Positions 1 to 10,224 of a stretch of 50,780 nucleotides of DNA are shown in pieces. The notes beneath the pieces were generated by a model. The model saw nothing but the letters and a program-made list of their open reading frames with translations. It made no database searches and was not told the DNA's origin. The stretch lies in the NCBI GenBank assembly GCA_000697335.1, contig JNEM01015275.1, positions 1-50,780 of the forward strand, read 5' to 3'. A program made the translations under genes and the position numbers. The DNA comes from Conidiobolus incongruus B7586 (taxonomy: Eukaryota; Entomophthoromycota; Entomophthoromycetes; Entomophthorales; Conidiobolaceae). Position 1 is the stretch's first letter. Every line of letters starts with the position of its first letter.

Positions 1-309
1 GAACCTATGGCATTCTTAAATAGACAATTAGGACTCCTCAGGGAAAGTTACATTGCTAAGTATGGAATGCAATCTTTCAAGTAATCACTTGTTTCATACA
101 GTATTTCAATAACTAATACTATTGATTTAGATCTTTCGAAGGTGAAAACATCCTAGAAAAATTGTACACCCAAAAGGACCAAAAATTGATCAAGTTGCCC
201 TCAAAACGATCTGCCGAAGTAATTATTAATTGATTTGTATTATTCACATATTAATTTCGGTTTTTAGGATTCTTTAACTCAAGATCAACCCAACTTAAAA
301 TTGGTTTAA
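1..309 (+). CDS. 3' end of an unidentified gene (three exons visible)
   Basis: Only the C-terminus lies in the window; the 5' end is cut off. Frame 1 is open from base 1 to 80, an intron runs 81-130 (GTAATC...TTTAG), an exon 131-218, a second intron 219-267 (GTAATT...TTTTTAG), and a last exon 268-309 ends in TAA. Both junctions keep frame and give about 69 residues. The peptide starts EPMAFLNRQLGLL and ends DQPNLKLV. It is basic and charged (Lys/Arg/Glu/Gln rich), without membrane segments, as in many nuclear or RNA-associated proteins, but I do not recognise the family. It converges on VPS39 with 281 nt between the stop codons. The splice model rests on frame continuity only. Confidence 0.6.
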
Positions 310-590
310 ATTATTATTATTATTATTGTATTTTAAAAATAAAAAATTGGATCATGTTATAAAATGATGAATATAGATTAATTAATAGATAATTACTAAG
401 GCCCAATCATGTTGATATTAAAAATAAATTGATTCAATTAGAAGATTGATATTTTATTCATTATTATTGGATAAATTAATTCGATAATGAAAATAAATTA
501 TTAAATTAACCGGATATATCATCATTAATATAATCGCAATTATTCTACTATATTCCCCAAGCAATTACAAACAAAAAAATTAAATATTTA
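310..590. other. Convergent 3'-3' intergenic spacer
   Basis: AT-rich spacer between the stops of the partial + strand gene and VPS39. It holds a short TTA/ATT trinucleotide run near 308-327 and no coding signal. Both 3' UTRs and poly(A) sites should lie here. Confidence 0.5.
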
Positions 591-3500
591 TTAAACCAAT
601 GAATAAGAAGGTAGAGAATTAGTGGGAAGTAAAGAATTTTGCATATGGTAACTACCCACAATACTCGAGTGATCAGCGTCGAATTTGACCCCTGCCTCGA
701 ATTTGGATTGGCAAGAGTAGTGGACGACGATTTGGTTGGGGTAGATGACGAGGACAGAGGTACCGATGCGTTTGAGACACACGCGGCACAGCGTATGCTC
801 GTTGATGGACACGGATTTGGAGTGTTGTGTAATGATTTGGTGTTGAAGTTTAAGCTTTTCACTTTTAAGGAGATTTAGATAGATGAGATTGCTGTCCTTC
901 ACTCGCATTTGGCCGCGTAGCGATTTTTCAAAGAATGGCAAAAGAGTTTTCATGGGAACTGTGGGTGGTAGCATGGTTAATGCCTAACACATATGAGTTA
1001 CTTTCTAATTCAGTGGAATACATACAATATAGATCATTACCTGATGCGTCGAAATCCAACCACCGTATCGAATCATCAGTTCAACAGCTGGATCAATCAA
1101 GGGCTGCTTAGTGACTTCAGGATCCAAGTACTCTTGCAGTAAGAAGCAGAACACCTCGGGCGTTTTGATTTGGCAACAGTACTGCTCCGCCTCCGAATAG
1201 CTGTGGAGTCGGTGCACCAGAATGTGGAGAGCTGGACGATGTAAATTCATTCTACTGAGTAATACGGTTCTCACTCTCCATAGACCTAGGATCAAATATG
1301 TGAATTATTTAGTTTAATTGAATGATGGAATTTGAGCTTACCTTCAGAGGGTAATCGACCTAAAATTTTTTCTGGACGATAGTAGGTAGAAGATTTTAAG
1401 AATGTAAGCAATTGCTGATAATTGGTTTGTACATCCAATTCTGGCGACTCGTTATTGATCGTCGGCGACATGAGTCCAGTGTCAATATTGTTAAAGCCAC
1501 TTGGCGAATTCTCAATACAATCCAAATACAAATTGGCCAATGCGTTATGGAACTTGGGTGAAGTGTCCTTCCAGTAAGCAACCACGTGGTTGAGGTATTG
1601 GATACCGAGTTGGGGATTCACTTGTGTCAGATGATTTAACACCTTGTCTCTGTTGAGTTTTTCCACTTCCATGCTATCCAATGTGAATATCTCCATAGCT
1701 TCTTCAGGATTGGAAGTGAGATAAGGTGTTGAGAATTCTAGGATCAAATCCAAGTAATTATTACCCAATTTCTGTAAGTATTGGATAATTGGATCAATCG
1801 TATTAAATGGAGGTGGTGCATTCACTTCGTTAGCATGATTCAACCTAATAAATGTGTATTTAATATTAATCATCAAAACTCAATATAATATGATTACTTT
1901 GATAGCAATGTCAAAGACTTTCTGTGGAGTTCTTTGGTATAGTAGAGATCAAACAGTTCTCTATACTTATGTGCCGACATTAATAGTGTTTCGACTTGCG
2001 ATACATTGCAGTAATTCTTGACTCTGAGCAATGGTCCAATCAATGAGGGATTGTGAATCAAGTACACCCGAACCAAGGTAGTATCTGTGAGACTTGCAGC
2101 TTGCGTCAACTGATTCAAGCTTAATGGAGGAGGTGGTGCCAATCGAGGAGATAGCGATGTATTAGATCTGGGCGAGGTAGGAGGTGATGGATTGTCGTGA
2201 TGAAGAATTCTGACATTTAATGAAGTTCTAGTATCTGTTAAATACTTGGTCAAAGAAGTTAGGCAATCTGGAGATAATAAAATTTCTATAAATTGATTAG
2301 ATATTATATGCTAGAATGTGATAATAATATTTTATAATACCTTCATCGACCATTTCCCAAGGCTTTTTGTCGCTCTCATCCTCATCTTTACTTTCTTTGT
2401 CTTTTTCTCTTTTATCTTCGGTATCCTCACCTCTCTTAGAGATATTAATTTCCTTCATAAATTCGGGCATATCACGATCGAAATCGGGACCAGTTATCTT
2501 TTCGGGGAACAAAGACACCACCCATTTGACATCTCCTTCAACCTGTCGGAATAGGTTGAACGCATCGTCAAACTTTTTTTGATAGAACAGATCGTATGCA
2601 TGCAAAGTTTGGATTTGTTTCACACTTTGTGTTTTTATTTCCGTGATTCTGTCTCTGTTCAAATCAAGTAGTGTGAGGGCTTCTGAGTAGAACTTTTTAG
2701 ATGTGAGTTCGTTAATCTAAATCAATTTAATATATTTAGTGATCATCTGATGAATAAAATATTGAGTTACTTGATTGGCGAAATGAGTAGGAACAAATTT
2801 CCATATGCTCGTTGTACTGGCTAAATAAGGTTGATTTCCCTTGGTAATAAGAAACGCAGATTGAATGTCTAAGCTCTGCACAAGTTGAAAACTCTCGCTA
2901 TTTCTTATTTCAATAGATTTGGGTAATACACCAATTAAATATGGGAATGAAAAACCTAGGCACCAAAATATATATCAATTGTATCAAATTTTAGAAACAC
3001 TCATTTTACCTAAATCATATGGATAACCTCCCCAATCAATAGATTGCTGTCTAATTGGCTTTCCTTCATTATTAATAAATACGCCTTTATCTGAATAATT
3101 GTTAACATTTAAATTAATTAGTTATATTATTATAATATTACCATCTTTTGTAATAACTAATTCTTTATCATTGATCTTCAACATTGGAGGTTTATAACCT
3201 TTGTAATTGATAGTAGACATTGCAGCACTGAGACCAAATTCCGTTAAACTGGTAGTCAAATTGGATGCACCAGTGATCAAATCACCTGTAAACCCGGATG
3301 CTAAGCCCGAACTAGGAGGAGGCGTTTGGAACATATCCTCCAACTTGCCACTAATTAAATCCAGCATGACCAAATCCTTAGATAAACTGATACACAGTTT
3401 AGTAGACGATACAAATTTCATATTTCGAACTCTATCGGGTAATGCGTACTCCACACACTGATCCCCCAAATATTCGCTATCGGACCATACTACCATATGT

Positions 3501-4072
3501 AATTTACGTTTGACTGATATGCACAATCTCGTGGTAAGGCTTGGAATACCTTCCGAATCAGGTTTTTTAGATTCTGGATTCAATAATTCCACACCGCTGT
3601 TCAGTGCAAACAGTCCACAGCCCCTACTTTGAGGAAATTGCGTTTGAAACTTTAAATCGGTTACATCGTAAAGTTGGACCATATTGTCGCTTAGTACGAC
3701 CAAACTGCCGATTTCTTTAATATAATCTATCTGTCCTATTGCTTTTCTCGAAAATGATTTAATCTCCTGTTTTAATTTGATGGTGAAATGTTGTCCATAT
3801 TCATCAGTGTATAAAGAATCTAAGTAATGGGTGAATAATAGTTGAATAGTAGTAGATAGATAGATAATTGAACCTTCTTTATCTTCAATTTGCAAACACT
3901 CATAAATTAATAAAGAACCAGAACTAGTTCCAACGTACAGAAGTTTATCTAATCAAAAACAATTACCAGCTAAACTCATAATTTAACATTTTAAATTACC
4001 ATTGCCAAAAATACTTTCGATTTTATAATTTAATTTTTCAACGATATTTATTGAATGAAAAGCCTCATACAT
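591..4072 (-). CDS. VPS39: VPS39/VAM6 homologue, HOPS tethering subunit (9 exons, 1016 aa)
   Basis: Vps39/Vam6 is the HOPS subunit that binds Rab7/Ypt7 and tethers membranes at the vacuole, late endosome and, in yeast, the vacuole-mitochondrion contact. Exons on the minus strand, 5' to 3': 4000-4072, 3142-3948, 3010-3090, 2771-2955, 2341-2716, 1898-2285, 1342-1844, 1041-1285, 591-983. Introns are 51-57 nt and all phases agree. The start MYEAFHSINIVEKL matches the family's N-terminus. Residues 1 to about 300 form the CNH/beta-propeller part; from about residue 590 comes the Vps39_1 region (KYRELFDLYYTKELHRKSL). The last exon carries the Vps39_2 C-terminus with the zinc-binding pattern CRVC at 952-955 and VVHYSC at 973-977. 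A Lys/Asp/Glu-rich low-complexity insert lies in exon 5 (SKRGEDTEDKREKDKES). Length is close to yeast Vam6 (1049 aa). Confidence 0.93.
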
Positions 4073-4637
4073 ATTAATTAATATTAATATTAATATTTTT
4101 TATTGAATATATATTAATTTAAAACCATCAATGAAAGAAATCATTTATTTTGGAATTTGGCTAATGATTAATCTATGGGACTTGGAAAATCCATTTTAAA
4201 TATCTTAAATTCATTAAATTATAAATAATTTTATAATTAGTTGAAAATTTTAGTCATTCTATCCAATTGTAAATTCAAATTAGTATGATTAAATATTGTA
4301 TTAAATATATTAGAACTAAATAAACAAATTCCTTAAAATTATTACAAAAACATTGGCTATATTTATCAAATAATAGTTAACATCAAAAATTTACTTTGAA
4401 CTTATTAAAAAGGGTTAAAGATAAAAATTGACTAAAACTCAAAATCGCTGGATCTACTAGTATGTAAAATAAAACATATATATATATATATATAGTTAAA
4501 TTATTCATCAATTAAGCTTTAATTTAGTTGCTTGGAGAATATCTTAAAATTTTCGAATAAAAAAATGATTAAAAGGATGATAGTTTTAAATTACGTCATA
4601 TTGGTTCATAGTGGCCTGAAAAATGGAATACTAACAA
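4073..4637. other. Spacer between VPS39 start and PAT1 stop
   Basis: About 565 nt of AT-rich DNA that must hold the VPS39 promoter and the PAT1 3' UTR, both on the minus strand. A TA dinucleotide run lies at 4476-4494. I see no ORF or RNA gene. Confidence 0.5.
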
Positions 4638-6750
4638 TTAAGCTTGAATTTGTGTGGTCATCACTTGGGAAGCATCTAGTCCGATGGCGTGTAAAAATAG
4701 ATTCACATTAGAGATCTTGGCGCTGACAATTTCTTGGGGCACATTGCCTTTGCTGACACTGTCGAGAGTTTCCATAACTTTTTCTCTAACTTGTTTTACT
4801 AGTTCTTGTTGGTGTTCTAATACCAAACCAATGGACAGAGATGCTAAGAATTGCCAGACGTGCATATCGTCTTGGTTGGAACTAGGAGGTGGGAAAATTG
4901 TAGCCAAATGCTTGTGGAGCATTGTAAATAGAAGGTTAAAGAGTTCAATACTCTGAGTGATTTGAATCTCTTGCTCAGGACTAAGAGGAGGAACTTGAGA
5001 CTGTCTGAGTGTTTCGATACGACTAAGTAAAATGGTCAACATAATTAATCCAACTTTACTACGAGCGACCCAAGCGACGTTACAACGATCCATGAATAAA
5101 GCGAGCAAACCATTAGCAATGGGGAGAGGTGCATCATTAACGTAACTCATAATAGGAGGCATAACAGTACCTAAGAAAAGATCAACTTCATCCAAAACAG
5201 ATTGAGGAAGTTGGCCTTTGACAGGATAGATACCATTTTTACATACATCAAGCATTTCAAAATTGTGGATGATGACAGTGATAAAATTCAAGATTCTTTC
5301 TGGTCTTTGAGTTCTCAAAGCGCGGGGAATAATTTTTTTACCTTTAGAGTAGCTTAAGAATCGAATAAGAGGGTGAACAGGATGAATAGAACTAATATCT
5401 TCAACTTCTAATCTTTCCCAAGTGGATTTAACGGCTGCATCAATTTCACGAGTCCATTCTAAGAATTTTTCAGCTTGTTCTTTATCTTGATTAGCTTTAG
5501 CTTGTTGAGGACGGTTTTGAGCTAATTGTTCTGTTAAGAGTACAGAATCATAAACGGCTTCGATTTGATGCAATATTCTTTTATGTTGATATTGAGTAAG
5601 TGTAGCATTTGACTTAATACCCATAGATGAGTATTTGCTAGAATCACTTTTGGGAACATCAATATTTGGAGAAGCGCTGGCAGAATCGGGAGGAGAAGCT
5701 TGGTTAGTCTTTGAAATGATTTGAAGCGCCTTTTTAGGATTACGAGAAGAAGTCTGGGCAATCTTTCCGAGGGTTCCTTCAACTTCAGTGACTTGTTGAT
5801 CCTTTTTCTTTTGGGATTCTTTGATAATTCTCTTCATTTGCTGCTGCATTCTGTTAACGGCTTCAGGCTTTCCTTTATGCTTATTAGGCTCAGTTGGAGT
5901 ATTTGTGTTATGTAAAGTCTGATAGGTTTTATAATAAAAATCTTCCTGATTGGGATCATTTACTGAGTTCATAAATTGAGAAAGTTGAATACGGGAAATA
6001 TAATCTTTGTCATATTGTGTCATTAGACAAGCATATTTTGCCATTTTAACAGCTCTTTGTTCCCTTTCCTTTTTTCTCTCAAGTCTGGCGGCTTCCCAAT
6101 CATAAGGAGGAGGCATAGGAGCAGCTTGCATTAAACTGGCGTGAAGGGGATCCATGTTATAAACATTATGAGCTTGAGCATCATATTCAGGACCAGTGTA
6201 TGGAATTTGCTGCATTTGTTGGTAACCATATTGACCTAAAAATAAATTAGTAATTGAAGAAAGTTGAAAAATGGAATTTACCTTGCTGTTAATTTGTAAA
6301 ATATAGTATATAAAATAAAAAAATTAATTTGAATTCAATAAAATAAAGTATATAATTATACCTGGATTTCGATAGGACTGTGCTGATCGTACTGATTATT
6401 CCAATTGTTAGGCTCACCACCCCATTCAGGATTGGCAGGAGCGGAATAATCGTCATAAGGACCATGGTTATGAAGAGGATTGTAGTTATAATTGTGAGTG
6501 GGTTGCTGAGAAATAGTCGAACCAAAGTCAAATTCCTCCTCTATTTAAGAAAGATTAGAAAAAAATAAGTTAATTAGGTACAATGATTCTTACTCATATC
6601 CTCAATGTCCATTCCGAAGGTTTCATCGTTGAATTGGTCCATTTCATCTTCTTCAGGAGGTTGATGATGATTTTGTCTAGAATTTCTCGAATTATTATTA
6701 TTATATTTTCGGTGAGGTGGTCCACCTCTTCGATGATTTCCTTCACCCAT
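4638..6750 (-). CDS. PAT1: Pat1, decapping activator and translational repressor (4 exons, 645 aa)
   Basis: Pat1 scaffolds mRNA decapping in P-bodies by linking Dhh1, the Lsm1-7 ring, Dcp2 and Xrn1. Exons 5' to 3': 6594-6750, 6362-6540, 6282-6285 (only 4 nt, CAAG) and 4638-6235. The sum is 1938 nt, exactly in frame. The N-terminus has the Dhh1-binding DETF motif at residues 42-45 (QFNDETFGMDIE), followed by FDFG at 56-59, and is Asn/His/Gln rich. The long last exon holds the conserved block MTQYDKDYISRIQLSQ and the helical-repeat C-terminal domain (IHPVHPLIRFLSYSKGKKIIPRA split across its start). Intron lengths are 53, 76 and 46 nt. Without the micro-exon the frame is lost at the junction; see findings. 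PAT1 is transcribed divergently from CCT8. Confidence 0.92.
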
Positions 6751-7127
6751 ATTGATTTTTTAAATTAAATGTAGTAAAATAATATGAATAGTAATATAAA
6801 CTTCAAACTAAAGATGTTCAGATTTGCTGGTTTATTCAAGATTGGTGAGATTTCAATTCACTTAAAAGAAGATTGCAAATATGATTATAATTTAATATTA
6901 TAATTAAGAACAAAGTAATAAAACAATGGCATTTATTAAATGATTATTTTGTTGAAATGACGAGAATGATTTCTCATCAACCCATAAATTTAATTCGTCA
7001 GCATCAATGATAATAATTTGTTTTGTGTAGCATAATTAGGATTTTATTACGAAGGCAATACTCTAATAATATATTGATTTTCAATAAATACGTTCGAATA
7101 GCCTTTCAATTATAAATATCACATAAT
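6751..7127. promoter_or_regulatory. Divergent promoter region PAT1 / CCT8
   Basis: 377 nt separates the two start codons, so both core promoters and 5' UTRs must fit here. It is AT-rich; TATAAATA-like text lies about 20 nt before the CCT8 ATG, too close for a TATA box of that start. No other element is clear. Confidence 0.45.
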
Positions 7128-8994
7128 ATGGCTTTGAGAATTCCCAAACCCGCTTCATCTGGATTGTTCAAAGATGGCTACAAGATGGCCCAAGGTGTTG
7201 ACGAAGCCGTCATCAAGAATATTACTGCCATCAAAGAACTCAGTCAGATCACACAAACATCTTTCGGTCCTAATGGTAGAAACAAGATTGTTGTCAACAA
7301 CTTAGAACAGCTTTTTGTCACTAATGATGCTGCTACCATGATTCGTGAAATCGAAGTAGTCCATCCTGCTGCCAAAGTTGTAGTTATGGCTAGTCAACAA
7401 CAAGAAAAAGAGGTAATAACATTTAACTTAAGACGAAACCAAAAGTACCACTGATCTTTAATTTATCTTAGTTGGGAGATGCTACCAATCTTGTTATTGT
7501 TCTTGCAGCTGAACTCCTTAACAAAGCCGAAGAACTTTTGAAAATGGGCTTACACCCTTCTGAAGTTCTTCAAGGATATGAACTTGCTCTCAAAAAGGCC
7601 TTAGAAATTTTAGAAAGTAATTTTTTATTTTCATACAGTGTGAACATAATGAATAACTCTATCAATTAGGTCTCCCCGTTGAAACCATCGAAAATATCAA
7701 AGAATCCGAATCCTTGATCAAAGTTATTACAACCGCTATTGGTTCTAAGCTCAATGGTTACGAAGATTTCATCGGAGGTTTAATTCATGAAGCTGTCCTT
7801 GAGGTTATGCCCAAAACTCCCAAAAACTTCAATGTTGACAATGTTCGCGTTGTTAAAATTTTAGGAGGAAATCTTAACGAATCCCGCGTCATTAAGGGTA
7901 TGGTTTTGGGAAGAGAACCTGAATCCCAAGTTACTCGTGTCGAAAAGGCTAAGGTTGCTGTCTTTAGCTGCCCCTTAGATACTTCTTCAACCGAAACTAA
8001 GGGAACTGTCTTGATTCACAACGCCAAGGAAATGATGGATTTTACCAAGGGTGAAGAAAAACAAGTTGAAGAGGTAATTACTATGTTTCTGATTTTTATT
8101 CCCTATTCATTATTTATTTTTAAATATTAGATCTTCAGAGAATTAGCTGATGCTGGAGTCAAGGTCCTTGTTACTGGTGGTACCATTGGCGAATTAGCTC
8201 TCCATTACATCAATCGCTTCAATATGATGGCTATCAAAGTCCAATCTAAATTTGATTTACGCCGTTTATGCCAAGTTGTTGATGGTACTGCTTTGGCTCG
8301 TTTAGGTGTTCCTATGGCTGAAGAAATGGGTTACTGTGAAATTGTTGAATCTATTGAAATTGGTAGTGATCGTGTTACAGTATTCAGACAAGAGCAAGAA
8401 CGCACCAAGACTATCACTGTTCTCCTTCGTGGCGCCACTAGAAACTTTTTAGATGATGTTGAACGCGCCATCGATGATGGTGTCAACACTGTCAAAGCCC
8501 TCACGAAGGACGGAAGACTCTTAGCCGGTGCCGGTGCTAGTGAAATGCAACTTTCTAAACAACTTCATAACTTTGGTCAAAAGACCCCTGGCATTCATCA
8601 ACATGCTATCAAGAAATTCGCTGAAGCTCTTGAAATTGTTCCCCGTATTCTTGGTGAAACCTCTGGAATGAGCAGCATTGAAATCCTTTCAAAGATCCAC
8701 GCCGCTCACTACTCTTCCGAAACTGTTTCTCACCAAGGTGTCAATATTGATAGTGAATCTGCCAGTATTTTAGATGCTGTTGAAAATGGTATACTCGATG
8801 CTTATGTTGTTAAAAAGAATGCTATCGAATTAGCTACCAATGCTGCTCTCACCGTACTACAAGTTGATCAGGTACTTTGATTTAGTTCTGCATTATTCAT
8901 TCTTATATTAATTTTGTGATTTTAGATTATCATGAGCAAACCAGCTGGAGGACCCAAGTTGCCTAAAAACAACCCCAACTGGGATGAAGACTAA
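7128..8994 (+). CDS. CCT8: CCT theta subunit of the cytosolic chaperonin TRiC (5 exons, 547 aa)
   Basis: CCT8 is one of eight paralogous subunits of the cytosolic chaperonin that folds actin, tubulin and WD40 proteins with ATP. Exons: 7128-7412, 7472-7616, 7670-8073, 8131-8871, 8926-8994; introns are 53-59 nt and all phases agree. Group II chaperonin motifs are in place: SFGPNGRNK (45-53), TNDAAT (65-70), GDATN (97-101, where most homologues have GDGTN), and the C-terminal ATP-domain signature GAGASEMQLSKQL. Theta-type features are the N-terminus IPKPASSGLFKDGYKM and the end IIMSKPAGGPKLPK. Length is the family's usual size (about 548). The coding sequence is distinctly richer in C-ending codons than the surrounding DNA, consistent with strong expression. 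Confidence 0.95.
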
Positions 8995-9956
8995 ATAGTA
9001 CCAACACCCTAGTAATATTATTTAGCATATGATATAGAACCATATGAAGTTTAAAATTCATATTTTATTGCACATTTGCTCCTAATTAAATAAACCATTA
9101 CATTGTCTCTATATTTACCACTTTGATATTTTGATTTCAAGTTTATATCAAATATTTTAAATATACATTAATCAAGCTTTAAAAATTTTCAAAAATTATA
9201 TATCTAAATACATTTATATATTAACAAATTACTTGAAAATAATTTAATCATAATTTTATTTGGATAAAACTGTATTAATTTTGAATTTAATATTATATTA
9301 GTAATCATTGATGATTTTGATTTATCTAGATTGGTAATTGAGTTAATTTTAATTATTTCTATATTAATCTAACTCTTTTAATAATCACTAAATCATTATA
9401 TTATTTATAAAAAATTTCATGATTGAAATGTTTATAGATTTTCAAGAACAAATTTTCATGAGATTTTAATATATCTTGATATAAAGCATTTTAAGTAAAT
9501 GATTTATATGAACAAAGTTTTCCAATTTTTATAATCATTATAAAAGTCAATATTAAATAATATTTAATTTGACTTTTAAATACAAATCAATTTTTAAAGT
9601 CGTCATTTTGTTATTTATGATAGAATATTTAGGTGAACAATAACCAGATATTATTAGATATTGATTAAGAATATATATATATTTGAATTAGTCTGATATT
9701 GTTCAATTTCGACAATAATAAAAAAATACATAATGCCTATAATTGTTAATATTTTATATAAAGCGAAATATAAAAGATGAAAAGAAAAATTGTTGAAAAT
9801 ATAAGAAATATAATAAAAGGAGTATATAATAGTAGAGTATAAGTATGGTAAAATGGGGAATTTAGTGTAATTGTAAATATTGGGATAATTGAATGAAAAA
9901 TCAAGTTTGAATTATGCTTTAAGACCAAATGATTATCAATTGAGTCCCCCCAATAT
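8995..9956. other. Spacer between CCT8 and tRNA-Thr
   Basis: About 960 nt, very AT-rich. It contains the CCT8 3' UTR and the palindrome at 9541-9578. A 60-codon reading frame on the minus strand (9746-9928) is composed almost only of Ile/Phe/Leu/Tyr and is not credible as a gene. Confidence 0.5.
9541..9578. repeat. Near-perfect palindrome (stem-loop)
   Basis: Outer arms 9541-9550 (TAAAAGTCAA) and 9569-9578 (TTGACTTTTA) pair over 10 bp. An inner pair 9553-9559 (TTAAATA) and 9561-9567 (TATTTAA) continues the stem with a one-base apex and a 2/1 bulge. It lies about 550 nt beyond the CCT8 stop. The role is unknown; it may be the footprint of a small inverted-repeat element. Confidence 0.6.
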
Positions 9957-10028
9957 GCCTATGTGGCCAAGTGGTAAGGCGTCTGTCTTGTAAACAGAAG
10001 ATCCGTGGTTCAATCCCGCGTATGGGCA
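9957..10028 (+). tRNA. tRNA-Thr (anticodon TGT)
   Basis: A full cloverleaf can be drawn by hand. The acceptor stem GCCTATG pairs with TATGGGC, followed by discriminator A at 10028. The D arm is GCC...GGC, and the anticodon stem TCTGT/ACAGA encloses the loop CTTGTAA with anticodon TGT, reading ACA (Thr). The T arm CGTGG/CCGCG carries loop TTCAATC. There is no intron. A T5 run at 10031-10035 fits a Pol III terminator. The encoded RNA has no CCA, as expected for a nuclear gene. Confidence 0.95.
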
Positions 10029-10224
10029 TATTTTTGAAACCTTGAATCCAATAAAAATATTCTAGAATTTTTGTTCAAATATCCTATTATTAAAATCAAA
10101 GAGTCATGACTATGCTAGAAGATGATTGTGGCGAATTTTATTGATTAATGATTAAAATAGGAATAATGGTGTGATATAAAATACAATATATTGATGTCAA
10201 AGTGACTTTTTGAAATGGTTCAAT

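Noticed and set aside
9746-9928. 60-codon minus-strand frame
   Set aside because: Composition is only Ile/Phe/Leu/Tyr/Thr, as expected from AT-rich noncoding DNA, with no start context or family.
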